Below are positions 55,814 through 64,000 of a stretch of DNA of 64,000 nucleotides, one piece after another. A program made the translations under genes and the position numbers. How positions within the stretch are numbered: position 1 is the stretch's first letter; every line of letters starts with the position of its first letter. Under the pieces are notes generated by a model that ran no database searches, was not told the origin of the DNA, and worked only from the letters and a program-made list of their open reading frames with translations. This DNA is from Panacagrimonas sp. (GTDB lineage Bacteria; Pseudomonadota; Gammaproteobacteria; Nevskiales; Nevskiaceae), in the NCBI RefSeq assembly GCF_020697055.1, contig NZ_JAJFBP010000007.1:1-64000 (forward strand), read 5' to 3'.

Positions 55814-56731
55814 ATGATCAACCGACTCGTGCTTGCGACGTTTCTCTGCGTGGGGTGGTGCGCGCCGTCGGTTGCCGCAGGCGTGGTGGACACTCCGGCC
55901 CCGATCGCGGTCGCACCGGACTTCTCGCTGAAGACGCCCGACGGCAAGACCGTGAACTATCCGGCCGACGCCAAGGGCCAGCCCACGGTGCTGATGTTCT
56001 GGCCGTCGTGGTGTCCGTTCAGCCGCGCACTCCAGCCCTACGTGCAGGACATCTGGGTGGACTACCGGGACCGCGGCGTCGCGTTGTGGACGATCAACAT
56101 CAAGGAGGACGGCGATCCGCTCGCGGCGATGCGCGATCGCGGGCTGAGCTTCCCGCTGCTGCTCGCAGGCGATGCGGTCGCCAACGAGTACCGCGTGTCG
56201 CGCACACCGTGGCTGGTGGTGATGGACGGCAAGCAGAACATCCTCTACACGCGGCCGGCCCATCCGCCGACGCCGATCGACGTGGCCAAGCGCGTGCGCG
56301 AAGTGCTCAACGGCGTGCTCGGTGCGGACAAGGCGGTGCCGATGCCGACGACCTGGGCGCCGCCCTACGACCTGCATCTGAAGAAGAAGGAGGACATGGT
56401 CGACCGTCGCGAGCCGGTCGCCATTCCCGAGGCCGAGGCGCAGGCCTGGGTCGCCCGGTACCTCGAGGCGATTCCCGCGGACGAAATCCGCACCGACCTG
56501 CCGGCCGCCGGTCCGGTCGCCAAAGGACGCGATGCGATCACGCTGGCCAAGAAGCTGTGGGCGCAGGCCTATGGACAGGCGCTGGTCGACGAGCAGGCGC
56601 CGTATCGCGCGTACCGCCGCAACGATCGCTGGGTCGTGCTCGGCCAGGGGCTCGACAACAAGCTGGGCGCGGGCTTGGTCCTGGTCGTGGACGCGGGGCG
56701 CGGTCAGGTCGTGCGGATGACGCGGCCGTGA
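55814..56731 (+). CDS. Exported TlpA-like thioredoxin fused to an NTF2-fold domain
   Basis: This 305-residue protein has a signal peptide (LVLATFLCVGWCAPSVAAG) and a thioredoxin-like domain (APDFSLKTPDGKTVNYPADA, VLMFWPSWCPFSRALQPYV). The usual CxxC is CPFS, so only one thiol remains. The cis-Pro is in RVSRTPWLVVMDG. The C-terminal 100 residues (DAITLAKKLWAQAYGQAL, YRRNDRWVVLGQGLDN, GLVLVVDAGRGQVV) have the NTF2-fold immunity-like pattern. The fusion is unusual. It starts 5 bp after the LON-domain gene stop. Confidence 0.8.
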   Translation: MINRLVLATFLCVGWCAPSVAAGVVDTPAPIAVAPDFSLKTPDGKTVNYPADAKGQPTVLMFWPSWCPFSRALQPYVQDIWVDYRDRGVALWTINIKEDGDPLAAMRDRGLSFPLLLAGDAVANEYRVSRTPWLVVMDGKQNILYTRPAHPPTPIDVAKRVREVLNGVLGADKAVPMPTTWAPPYDLHLKKKEDMVDRREPVAIPEAEAQAWVARYLEAIPADEIRTDLPAAGPVAKGRDAITLAKKLWAQAYGQALVDEQAPYRAYRRNDRWVVLGQGLDNKLGAGLVLVVDAGRGQVVRMTRP

Positions 56732-56733
56732 TG

Positions 56734-56877
56734 GGAAAAAGACGTCACCGCAATGGCGCAAAGGGAAAAGAAAGGATCGCAAAGTCTTCTTGAAGGACCG
56801 CGTGGTCGCGCGGACCGCGGCCCTTATTCCTTTGCGTCCTTGTTTTTTCCTTTGCGCCTTTGCGGTGACGTTTTTCC
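56734..56877. repeat. Large inverted repeat of the CTTTGCG family, likely bidirectional terminator
   Basis: The segment 56734-56783 is inverted at 56827-56877 over roughly 50 bp with few mismatches. The arms carry GACGTCACCGCAA, GGCGCAAAGG and ATCGCAAAG/ACGCAAAG elements. The 43-bp centre includes GACCGCGTGGTC-like small pairs. It lies between two convergent genes and could form a very long hairpin in RNA or DNA. Confidence 0.85.
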
Positions 56878-56888
56878 AGCCCTCCCGA

Positions 56889-57776
56889 TCAGGGCAGTCC
56901 CGCGTGCGGCACGTTCACGCGCGCCGCCACGATCCGTCCGAGCCGCGTGGCCTTGCGCTCGTCCTCGATGAAGTTGGGTGCCACGCACATGAACAGCGTG
57001 CGACCGTCGTCGCCGCCGAGCATGCAGGCGTAGACGCCGTCCGGCGCGGTGGAAATGCGCTCGAGCTCGCGGCCGCCTTCGGCAACGCGCACCACGCACT
57101 TGCGGATGCCGTCCGCGTACCAGACCGCGCCCTCGGCATCGAGACAGATTCCATCCGGCAGCGCGACGGTGTCGGGAATATCGCCGTGGAACTCGGTCGG
57201 CACATCGCCCAGGCGCGCCCACACGCGCTGGCGCGACAGGGACCCGTCGGCCGCGATGTCGAACGCGGTGAGCCGCCCGCCGAAGGATTCGGCCACGATC
57301 ATCGTGCGGCCATCCGGCGTGATCACGGTGCCGTTGGGGAACATCAGGCCTTCGGCGGCGATGCGGGCGCTGCCGTCGGGATCGACGCGGATCAGGCAGG
57401 TGCTCGCGGGCGGCGCGCCGCTCATCAGGTCCCAGCCGAAGTTGCCGACGTACGCGCGGCCCTTGGCGTCCACGATCATGTCGTTGCAGTGCCACGGCGC
57501 GAGCTGGCCCAGGTCGGCATGCACCACCAGCTCGCCCGAGGCCTCGCGGCGCATCACCTTGCGATCGCGCATCGAGACGATCAGCGCGCGGCCGTCCGGC
57601 AGGAAGCCCGTCCCGGAGGGCTGCTGGGGCACGCGCGCCATCACCTCGGCGCGCCCGTCGGCCGGCGAGATCGCCACGACCTGGTGGGTGTAGAAATCCG
57701 AGGTCCACAGCCGGCCCTGGTGCCAGCGCGGGCCTTCGAGAAAGGTGTAGCCGTCGGCGACGACCTGCAGATTCAT
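56889..57776 (-). CDS. SMP-30/gluconolactonase-family beta-propeller protein
   Basis: This 295-residue lactonase-type propeller has GYTFLEGPRWHQGRLWTSDF, PSGTGFLPDGRALIVSMRDR, WHCNDMIVDAKGRAYVGNFG and FPNGTVITPDGRTMIVAES. The calcium-ligand residues E, N and D of the family are visible. It hydrolyses sugar or other lactones in relatives. ATG 57776 is the first Met with homology. It is divergent from the SDR gene by about 150 bp that contain a strong hairpin. Confidence 0.9.
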   Translation of the reverse strand: MNLQVVADGYTFLEGPRWHQGRLWTSDFYTHQVVAISPADGRAEVMARVPQQPSGTGFLPDGRALIVSMRDRKVMRREASGELVVHADLGQLAPWHCNDMIVDAKGRAYVGNFGWDLMSGAPPASTCLIRVDPDGSARIAAEGLMFPNGTVITPDGRTMIVAESFGGRLTAFDIAADGSLSRQRVWARLGDVPTEFHGDIPDTVALPDGICLDAEGAVWYADGIRKCVVRVAEGGRELERISTAPDGVYACMLGGDDGRTLFMCVAPNFIEDERKATRLGRIVAARVNVPHAGLP

Positions 57777-57805
57777 TGGGGACTCCTTCGGGTTGGACTT
57801 GCGCG

Positions 57806-57834
57806 AGCGCCGACGCGATTGTCGCGCCGGCGCT
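57806..57834. repeat. Near-perfect hairpin in the divergent SMP-30/SDR gap
   Basis: AGCGCCG-A-CGCGA / TCGCG-C-CGGCGCT forms a stem of 12 pairs with one mismatch around a TTG loop. It lies between two divergent starts, so it is more likely an operator or leader structure than a terminator. Confidence 0.5.
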
Positions 57835-57929
57835 GTCGCGCCGGTCCTGATTCGGCCGCAATACGGCGCTGGCCACCATGCGGGCAAGCCCGCATCACGC
57901 ACACGAACGTCACTCACGAGGAATCACCG

Positions 57930-58874
57930 ATGTCATCGAACGCCTCTCGCTGGGACACGCGGCAGATGCCCTCGCAGGCCGGCCGCGTCGCGATCGTGAC
58001 CGGCGCCAGCAGCGGCCTGGGGCTGGAGACCGCCATCGCGCTGGGCGCGGCCGGCGCGCACGTCGTGATGGCGTGCCGCAATCCGGCCAAGGCCGCCGAC
58101 GCGCTGGCCGAGGTCAGGCGCCGCGCGCCCGGCGCCGACGCCGAGCTGATGTCGCTGGACCTCGCGGACCTGGGTTCGGTGCGCCGTTTCGCCGCCGACT
58201 TCGCGGCACGTTTCGACAAGCTCGACCTGCTGATCAACAACGCCGGCGTGATGGCGGTGCCGCAGCAGAAAACCGCCGACGGTTTCGAGATGCAGATCGG
58301 CACGAACCATTTCGGCCATTTCGCGCTGACCGGGCTGCTGCTGCCGAAGCTGGCGAAGACGCCGGGATCCCGCATCGTCAACCTGGCGAGCCTCGCGCAC
58401 CGCTGGACCGCGCGGATGAATCTCGACGATCCGAACTTCGAGCACAGCCGCTACAACAAGTGGGACGCATACGGGAAGAGCAAGCTCGCCAACCTGCTCT
58501 TCACCTTCGAACTGGTGCGGCGCCTGCAGGGCGCCGGCACGCAGGTGATCGCCGCCGCCGCGCATCCCGGGTATTCGTCCACCAATCTGCAGTTCGTCGG
58601 TCCCGCGCAGGAGAACTCGGCGATCGGCCGCGCGATGATGTCGATCGGCAATCGACTGTTTGGCCAGAGCGCGGCGATGGGCGCGCTGCCGACGCTGTAC
58701 GCGGCCACCGCGCCCGACGTCGCGGCCGGCGACTACTACGGTCCGGGCGGTTTCCAGCAGATCGGCGGGTATCCGGTGAAGGTGGGCTGCCGTCGCGCGG
58801 CGCGCGATTTGCAGACCGCGGCGCGGTTGTGGGAGGTATCCGAGCAGCTGACCGGCGTGAAGTACGCGTTCTGA
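57930..58874 (+). CDS. Short-chain dehydrogenase (retinol dehydrogenase-like)
   Basis: This 314-residue SDR has GRVAIVTGASSGLGLETAIA, VVMACRNPAKAADALAEV, LDLADLGSVRRF, NNAGVMAVPQQKT and YGKSKLANLLFTFEL (YxxxK). HPGYSSTNLQF follows, an arrangement like the retinol dehydrogenase/WW-domain oxidoreductase group. GAGGAATCACCG precedes the ATG. The substrate is unknown, probably a lipophilic alcohol or ketone. Confidence 0.92.
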   Translation: MSSNASRWDTRQMPSQAGRVAIVTGASSGLGLETAIALGAAGAHVVMACRNPAKAADALAEVRRRAPGADAELMSLDLADLGSVRRFAADFAARFDKLDLLINNAGVMAVPQQKTADGFEMQIGTNHFGHFALTGLLLPKLAKTPGSRIVNLASLAHRWTARMNLDDPNFEHSRYNKWDAYGKSKLANLLFTFELVRRLQGAGTQVIAAAAHPGYSSTNLQFVGPAQENSAIGRAMMSIGNRLFGQSAAMGALPTLYAATAPDVAAGDYYGPGGFQQIGGYPVKVGCRRAARDLQTAARLWEVSEQLTGVKYAF

Positions 58875-58883
58875 GCGGCCGGA

Positions 58884-60152
58884 TCAGCTGCCGTCGCGAC
58901 CCTCGTTCCTGAGCGCGGCCAATGCCGACAGATCCACCGACGCTGCGGCGTTCTTGAGATCGTCCATGCCGACGCCGCGGCCCTCGAGCTTGACCAGGAA
59001 GCGATCGGCGACGACCAGCTCGTAGGTGCCGTAGCGGCTGGCGCCGTCCCACTTCTCGTGCACGCGCAGCCCGTCCTTCTGGTAGCTGCGCTCGTAGCCA
59101 TCGTTCGATTCGCTCTCGGTCTGCACCATCGCCCAGCCGGCGAGGATCGTCAGGCCGCTCATGCCGCCGAGATCGGCGACCTCCAGGTCGACGCTGCGCG
59201 CGCCCTCGGCATCGGCGTAGCGGCCCTTGCCCATCGACATCTGGATGCCGAGCGCGGTATTGCGTTCGACATTGAAGCTCGCGCGCGGCAGCCCGCCGAG
59301 CGTCTCGGGCAGGAAGGGCTTGAGCTGGTCCGGCGCCAGCGTCTCGACCTTCTCGCCGCCTCCGAACATGGTCCCCAGCGCGTCGCCGAGCGCCGCCTGC
59401 TGCGCGGCGGTGTCGCCGGATTTCTGCGCATCCTCCATGCGTTTGCCGGCGTCCTCCATGTTCTTGGCCATCTGCTCGAGCTTGCCCAGCGCCCCCTCGT
59501 CGAGCCTGATCTTGCCGCCGCCGCCGGTATCGATCTCGACGCCGCTGCCCTGCGACATCGCGCCCACGCTGGCGGCGCCGCTGATCGCGCCGCCGATCAC
59601 GCCGATGACGATGCCGACGAGAAATCCGAGCAGCACGATCACCGCGGTGTAGCCACCGGCGCGATCCGGCGGCGCACGCATCGTGTGCGGCAGGCCCAGG
59701 TACAGCAGGTAGACCGAGTACACGCCGCCGGCAAGGCCGATCAGCACGCCCACCCAGGGCAGCACCACCGCCACGCCCGCGATCCAGCTCGCGGTGTAAG
59801 TGTAGGCCACCGTCTTGAGCGCCTGGATCGGGTTCTTCTGTCCGCCGAAGCTCGGCGCGAGCGCGTCGACCACCCGCGCCAGCACGTAGGTGGCGAGCAC
59901 CGACAGGCCGTACTGCACGATCGCCCCGATCAGCCCGATGCCGATCCCGACGCGGATGGTTGCATCGGTGAAGGGAATGCTGGTGCCGATGAAGCTGCCC
60001 TTGATGAACCCTGCGATCGCCGGGAGCGCCGCGAGGATCAGGATGTAGCGCGTGAACAGCGCCGACGTCGTGTCCGGCTCGACCGCGATCACCGGCCACT
60101 CCGACTTGGGCGTGAGCAGGATGTTCTTTGCGCGATCGATCAGGTTGGCCAT
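58884..60152 (-). CDS. Yip1-family membrane protein with C-terminal soluble domain
   Basis: This 422-residue protein has a Yip1 domain with four to five hydrophobic helices (ILLTPKSEWPVIAVEPD start, LIGAIVQYGLSVLATYVLAR, GVAVVLPWVGVLIGLAGGVY and VIVLLGFLVGIVIGVIGGAI). A long Gly/Lys/Gln-rich region and a beta domain (WAMVQTESESNDGYERSYQK) follow. Such C-terminal extensions are less usual and probably periplasmic or cytosolic sensors. The start is ATG 60152. The function is unknown. Confidence 0.82.
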   Translation of the reverse strand: MANLIDRAKNILLTPKSEWPVIAVEPDTTSALFTRYILILAALPAIAGFIKGSFIGTSIPFTDATIRVGIGIGLIGAIVQYGLSVLATYVLARVVDALAPSFGGQKNPIQALKTVAYTYTASWIAGVAVVLPWVGVLIGLAGGVYSVYLLYLGLPHTMRAPPDRAGGYTAVIVLLGFLVGIVIGVIGGAISGAASVGAMSQGSGVEIDTGGGGKIRLDEGALGKLEQMAKNMEDAGKRMEDAQKSGDTAAQQAALGDALGTMFGGGEKVETLAPDQLKPFLPETLGGLPRASFNVERNTALGIQMSMGKGRYADAEGARSVDLEVADLGGMSGLTILAGWAMVQTESESNDGYERSYQKDGLRVHEKWDGASRYGTYELVVADRFLVKLEGRGVGMDDLKNAAASVDLSALAALRNEGRDGS

Positions 60153-60214
60153 CGTTTTCCCCGGTCCGAGATGACGCGAACGCGGCGAGTCTAAGCGCAT
60201 GTCAGGATTCGGAC

Positions 60215-60664
60215 ATGACCGTCTTCGATCGCATCATCGCCGGGCAGATCCCGGCCAGCTTCGTGTGGCAGGACGTGGTGTGCGTCGCCTTCCTCGACAT
60301 CCGGCCGATGTCGCGCGGGCACGTGCTGGTGGTGCCGCGCCAGTCGGTGGCGACGCTCGAGGAGCTCGAGGCATCGACGCTTGCGCACCTGTGGCACACC
60401 GCGGTGCGCATCGCCAGCGCGCAGCGCCGGGCACTGGGCAGCGCGGCGCAGCACTTTCTCGTCAACGACGGGCGCGAAGCCAGCCAGAGCGTGCCGCACG
60501 TGCACCTGCACGTGATCCCGCGCTACGAGGGAGACCGCTACGGAACCGTGGCGCGGATGATCTGGCACATCGCGACGCTGGCGACGCCGCCGCGGGAAAA
60601 GATCGAACAGCGACGGCGACTCGAAGCCGACGCGCGCGCCATCGCCGAGGCGCTGCGCGACTAG
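60215..60664 (+). CDS. HIT-family protein (Hint-like)
   Basis: This 149-residue classical HIT nucleotide hydrolase has FDRIIAGQIPASFVWQD, DIRPMSRGHVLVVPRQSV and the triad SVPHVHLHVIPRYEGD. It contrasts with the atypical copy at 17908-18348. It is divergent from the Yip1 gene. Confidence 0.93.
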   Translation: MTVFDRIIAGQIPASFVWQDVVCVAFLDIRPMSRGHVLVVPRQSVATLEELEASTLAHLWHTAVRIASAQRRALGSAAQHFLVNDGREASQSVPHVHLHVIPRYEGDRYGTVARMIWHIATLATPPREKIEQRRRLEADARAIAEALRD

Positions 60665-60669
60665 TCAGC

Positions 60670-61269
60670 TCAGGTCAGGTCATCGGAACGGATCAGCCGC
60701 CGCGCCGCGACCATGCGTCGCGACCAGGTCGACGTGAGCCGGCTCACCACCACTTCGCGGCGGCTCGAGGACGCGTGCAGGATCCGGTCGCCCGGCAGGT
60801 ACACCGCCACGTGCAGGCCGCTGCGGCCCCAGCGATAGAACAGGAGATCTCCGGGTGCGAACTGGCGGTTGCGCACGACCTGGCCGCTGCGCACCAGCTC
60901 GCGCGCGGTGCGCGGCAGCTTGATGCCGGCGCTGCGGAACATCCGCTGCACCAGCGACGAACAATCGACCGCGTCCTCGCGATCCGACGCGGCGCCGTAC
61001 ACGTAGTCGGTGCCGAGCAGTTCGTGCCCCTTGGCCAGCACCACGTCGCGGATCAGGCTCTCGTTGGCGTCCTGTTCCATGCGCAGCTGGATGCCGGGGA
61101 TCGCCACCGGCGTCGGCGCCACGGCGCGCGGCGCCGCCAGGTGCTCGGACCACTGCAGGCGCGGGATCGGGACGTTGGCGTGCGCCGGCGCGGCAAGGCC
61201 GGCGCCGACGAGCATCATCAACGCGCACAGCGGGCGCGCGAGCGTGAAGGGGATGGGGGTGTTCTTCAT
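60670..61269 (-). CDS. NlpC/P60-family cell-wall peptidase
   Basis: This 199-residue exported peptidase has a signal peptide (LCALMMLVGAGLAAPAHA). The NlpC/P60 catalytic Cys is in VDCSSLVQRMFRSAGIKLPR and His in RSGLHVAVYLPGD, with PGDLLFYRWG between. It probably cleaves peptidoglycan stem peptides. The start is ATG 61269; the longer frame to 61359 would run over a palindrome. Confidence 0.9.
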   Translation of the reverse strand: MKNTPIPFTLARPLCALMMLVGAGLAAPAHANVPIPRLQWSEHLAAPRAVAPTPVAIPGIQLRMEQDANESLIRDVVLAKGHELLGTDYVYGAASDREDAVDCSSLVQRMFRSAGIKLPRTARELVRSGQVVRNRQFAPGDLLFYRWGRSGLHVAVYLPGDRILHASSSRREVVVSRLTSTWSRRMVAARRLIRSDDLT

Positions 61270-61337
61270 CGCGACTGGCTCCGGTTCGACGTCCCGGGGA
61301 CGCCGCGCATCGCTTTTCGTGGAGCGCATGTTGAAAG

Positions 61338-61351
61338 CGCACGATCGTGCG
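61338..61351. promoter_or_regulatory. 14-bp perfect palindrome CGCACGATCGTGCG
   Basis: This complete palindrome lies in the divergent gap between the NlpC/P60 gene and the EamA gene. It is a candidate operator; no regulator gene is adjacent. A GC-rich palindrome of this length can also arise by chance. Confidence 0.35.
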
Positions 61352-61488
61352 TTGTGCACTTGCGCGACCGTCGGGCGCGATCCGCTGATTCGATGGCGAG
61401 TACCGACCGTTCAACCGTCTCAGGCGCACGCCGGTCGGTCGGACCCTCAAGGTCGCGCAGGGGCCGCGCGCAACCCGATAATTCCGTC

Positions 61489-62454
61489 ATGCCCTCTTCT
61501 TCCTCTCCCACGTCGCCGGCCGCCGCGGCCGCCGGCCACGCGCATGCCCTGCACGACAGCACCTACCTGAGCGGCCTGGCGCTGGCCGCGCTCGGCGCGG
61601 TGTTCTTCTCCGCCAAGGGCGTCGTCGCCAAGCTGCTCTACCGCGAAGGGATCGACGCGGTCACCGTGATCGCGCTGCGCATGACGCTGGCGGTGCCGGT
61701 GTTCCTGCTGATCGCGATCTGGACGCTGTCGCGCTCGCCGCGGCTGTCGCAACGCGACCTGATGCGCGTCGCGCTGCTGGGGATCGTCGGCTACTACGGT
61801 TCGAGCATGCTCGACTTCCTGGGGCTGCAATACATCACGGCCGGACTCGAGCGCCTGATCCTGTTCGTGACGCCCACGCTGGTGCTGCTGCTCGGCGTGT
61901 TCGTGTTCAAGCGCCGGGTCACCGCGATGCAATGGCTGTCGATGGGGTTCGCGTACGCCGGCATCGTGCTGGTGTTCTGGCACGACGTGACGCTCGGCGG
62001 CGGGGCGGTGGTGCTCGGCGCAGGCCTGGTGTTCGCCGCCGCGGTGCTCTACGCGATCTACCTGGTCTATTCGGGCGAACTGATCCAGCGCGTCGGCACG
62101 CTGCGGCTGGTGGCGCTGGCGATGACGGTGTCGTCGATCTTCAGCATCGGGCAGTACTTCGTGCTGCGCGAACCGGCCACGCTCTGGCAGCAGAGCGGGG
62201 CGGTGTGGAGCCTGTCGCTGATCAATGCGTCGCTGTGCACGGTGCTGCCGGTGATCCTGACGATGTTCGGCGTGGCGCGCGCCGGAGCGGGCGATGCCGC
62301 GCAGATCGGAATGATCGGCCCGGTCTCCACGCTGTTCCTCGCGTTCTGGATCCTGGGCGAGCCGATCACGCCGCTGCAGATCGTCGGCACCGTGCTGGTG
62401 ATGATCGGCATCTTCCTGCTGTCGCGCCGTCGTGTGCCGACGATCGCGCCCTGA
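61489..62454 (+). CDS. EamA/DMT-superfamily transporter (second copy)
   Basis: This 321-residue transporter has a hydrophilic Ser/Ala-rich N-terminal tail, then ten helices in two EamA repeats (GLALAALGAVFFSAKGVVAK, GLQYITAGLERLILFVTPTL and ISGA-less ISLINASLCTVLPVILTMF-type segments). The gene is unlinked to a metabolic neighbour, so its cargo is unknown. Confidence 0.9.
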   Translation: MPSSSSPTSPAAAAAGHAHALHDSTYLSGLALAALGAVFFSAKGVVAKLLYREGIDAVTVIALRMTLAVPVFLLIAIWTLSRSPRLSQRDLMRVALLGIVGYYGSSMLDFLGLQYITAGLERLILFVTPTLVLLLGVFVFKRRVTAMQWLSMGFAYAGIVLVFWHDVTLGGGAVVLGAGLVFAAAVLYAIYLVYSGELIQRVGTLRLVALAMTVSSIFSIGQYFVLREPATLWQQSGAVWSLSLINASLCTVLPVILTMFGVARAGAGDAAQIGMIGPVSTLFLAFWILGEPITPLQIVGTVLVMIGIFLLSRRRVPTIAP

Positions 62455-62466
62455 GACGGTGCAGCG

Positions 62467-63276
62467 CTATTTCTTCCGCGGCGAGTAGGTCGAACCGCTG
62501 ACCGCGTCGACGTCGGCGGATTCGATCGCGTTGGCACGGCGCAGCGCCAGTTCGGTCACCGACAGCGAAACCTCGATCTCGCGCAGCATCGCCGCCCGAT
62601 AGGACGCCAGCCCCGCGCGGCCCTCGGGGCTGGTCGCATGGCTGCCCTCGCCGGTGGCGGTCATGAAGTCCTGGGCGGAGGTCACCACGCCGCGACGTTT
62701 GGACCGCCAGTCCTGGAACAGCGAGTTCCACTGCTTCAGATCCTGCTCGGCCAGTTCCTGGCGCGCGGGCAGCATCGACTGGTTGGCCGCCAGCAGCTGC
62801 GCGTCGGCGCAGGGGACGGCGCACGGCTTCATCGCGCCGAGCACCGCGCCGAGGCGTCCCGACATCGCCGCGTGCAGCCAGCGCGCACGCTTGCCCAGAA
62901 CCGGTGCAGGCGCCTGCTTGCCCGAGTTCGAGGCGAGGTAGTCCCCATAAGCGCGCAGCGCGCCCTGCACCTCGGGCGCTTCGGTCGCCGGTGCGGCCGG
63001 TGCTTGGTCGGTCGGCGCGGGAAGGCTGCCGCCGTTGAGCGCCGCGATGGCGTTGCGTTCGGCCTCGATCGCCTGCTTCAGCCGCGCGTACTCGGGCGCG
63101 ACGATCTGGCCGTCACGCAACCAGCTCAGCGCGGTGCCGACATCGGCCGGCGGCGCCGGCACCTGGTCGAACAGTTCCACGAGCGAGCTCGCCTGCGCCG
63201 GCGGTGCGGTGGAAAAGCCGAACGCGGCGGTGACGGCGGCGAGGATGGGGGCGCGTCGAAAAGGGGCGGCGGGCAT
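62467..63276 (-). CDS. Hypothetical exported protein
   Basis: This 269-residue protein has a signal peptide (APILAAVTAAFGFSTAPPAQA) and a coiled, Ala-rich helical body (PEYARLKQAIEAERNAIAAL, LPARQELAEQDLKQWNSLFQ). A Cys pair in PCAVPCAD occurs near the middle. I recognise no family. It is convergent with the EamA gene and lies just before the MFS gene in reading direction. Confidence 0.65.
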   Translation of the reverse strand: MPAAPFRRAPILAAVTAAFGFSTAPPAQASSLVELFDQVPAPPADVGTALSWLRDGQIVAPEYARLKQAIEAERNAIAALNGGSLPAPTDQAPAAPATEAPEVQGALRAYGDYLASNSGKQAPAPVLGKRARWLHAAMSGRLGAVLGAMKPCAVPCADAQLLAANQSMLPARQELAEQDLKQWNSLFQDWRSKRRGVVTSAQDFMTATGEGSHATSPEGRAGLASYRAAMLREIEVSLSVTELALRRANAIESADVDAVSGSTYSPRKK

Positions 63277-63307
63277 GGCCGCATATCGGCAGCAAACTCC
63301 GAGCCAT

Positions 63308-64000
63308 CTAGGCCCGCGCCATCACCGGTCCACGCACCACCCTGGCTTCACGGATCGGCAGGCACAACAGCGCCGCGACGGCGGCAAGCACCATGTCGGC
63401 GATCCACATCCAGCCGTAGTCGCCGAAGCGCGACATGGTCACGCCGCCCAGCCACGCGCCGAAGAACGCGCCGGTCTGGTGCGACAGCAGGGTCAGGCCG
63501 AACAACGTGGCGAGATAACGCGTGCCGAAGAGCTTGCCCACCAGCCCTGCCGTCGGCGGCGTGGTCGAGAGCCAGCTGACGCCCAGCACCGCGGCGAACA
63601 CGTAGAACACCATCGGGGTTCGCGGGGAGACCAGGAACAACGCGATCGCCACCGCCCGCCCCGCGTACATGAAGAACAGGATGTTGCGCATGCGCACGCG
63701 ATTGCCGAGCCAGCCCGCGCCCAGGCTTCCCGCAACGTTGAACAGACCGATCAGCGCGATGGCGGTGGCCGACACCCCCGCCGGCAGTCCGCACAGCGCA
63801 ACTTCGCCCGGTAGATGCGTGACCAGGAACGCGATGTGGACCCCGCAGGTGAAGTAACTGGCGTGAATCAGCAGGTACGAACGGTCGCGCATCGCGATGC
63901 GCAGCTGCTCGCGCAGGCCGGGGCCCGTGACACCGGCGTTGGACGACGACGACGACGCGTTGCCGAGCTTGCCCAGCAACGGCAGGCCGGCGATGGCGGT
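63308..64000 (-). CDS. MFS transporter, N-terminal half beyond window edge
   Basis: The visible C-terminal 230 residues contain the inter-domain loop (LLGKLGNASSSSSNAGVTGP) and six hydrophobic helices, including YLLIHASYFTCGVHIAFLV, TAIALIGLFNVAGSLGAGWL, FFMYAGRAVAIALFLVS and FGLTLLSHQTGAFFGAWLGG. A major-facilitator-like loop GWLGNRVRMRN is present. The frame is open through position 64000. The substrate is unknown. Confidence 0.88.
   Translation of the reverse strand, partial: TAIAGLPLLGKLGNASSSSSNAGVTGPGLREQLRIAMRDRSYLLIHASYFTCGVHIAFLVTHLPGEVALCGLPAGVSATAIALIGLFNVAGSLGAGWLGNRVRMRNILFFMYAGRAVAIALFLVSPRTPMVFYVFAAVLGVSWLSTTPPTAGLVGKLFGTRYLATLFGLTLLSHQTGAFFGAWLGGVTMSRFGDYGWMWIADMVLAAVAALLCLPIREARVVRGPVMARA

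Overview
The window is about two thirds G+C and densely packed with genes on both strands. It looks like a chromosomal segment of a free-living, aerobic, Gram-negative proteobacterium. The full-length single-chain PurL, a DUF1820 protein, AcnA and many lipobox-bearing lipoproteins fit a gammaproteobacterium. The mix of P450, haloalkane dehalogenase, acyl-CoA dehydrogenases and c-type cytochromes would suit a Nevskiales/Solimonadaceae-like organism. That taxonomic placement is inference from gene content, not from a marker search.

Layout. 1-2.4 kb: lower gentisate-type ring-cleavage genes (maleylpyruvate isomerase, fumarylpyruvate hydrolase) and an acyl-CoA dehydrogenase. 2.4-4.5 kb: a decay zone with an AraC regulator carrying an in-frame stop, a cytochrome fragment and a doubly damaged apbE. 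4.57 kb: tRNA-Gly(CCC), with a copy of its 3' end about 100 bp downstream. 4.8-11.8 kb: a glycine-zipper lipoprotein, an alpha/beta hydrolase, a thioredoxin-like protein, an M61 peptidase and an acyl-CoA synthetase. 11.8-17.8 kb: a minus-strand operon of three exported c-type cytochromes (five CxxCH sites in total) and one membrane protein, for which I know no described system. 17.9-20.6 kb: HIT, degenerate GGDEF, DUF1820 and metallo-beta-lactamase-fold proteins. 20.8-24.6 kb: purL. 24.6-28.1 kb: cinA-like/lysR, divergent from an azoR-doxX-pirin operon. 28.1-35.7 kb: AraC and TetR regulators, then a P450 operon (SDR remnant, P450, DUF3237, flavin monooxygenase remnant, MDR reductase, [2Fe-2S] ferredoxin, large acyl-CoA dehydrogenase) whose promoter overlaps two perfect inverted repeats. 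36-38.4 kb: a di-iron fatty acid hydroxylase-type membrane enzyme and two lipoproteins. 38.4-43.8 kb: an SDR, a FadR-type GntR overlapping a clear haloalkane dehalogenase, a pirin, a SnoaL protein and another acyl-CoA dehydrogenase. 43.9-45.9 kb: three exported glycine-zipper His-rich proteins around an encapsulated-ferritin-type gene that has neither shell gene nor targeting tail. 45.9-64 kb: mainly housekeeping and stress genes (acnA, macrodomain, AarF kinase, two EamA transporters, two GSTs, redoxins, LON-domain protein, SMP-30, SDR, Yip1, HIT, NlpC/P60) and a partial MFS transporter.

How the genes work together. The P450 operon looks like a small catabolic unit under TetR control: P450 and ferredoxin hydroxylate, while the SDR/MDR and acyl-CoA dehydrogenase handle downstream oxidation. 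Two of its members survive only as end fragments. The haloalkane dehalogenase is translationally coupled to its likely regulator. The azoR-doxX-pirin set is a typical quinone/electrophile response unit. The cytochrome operon and the ferritin/His-rich cluster are the two places where an undescribed system is most plausible.
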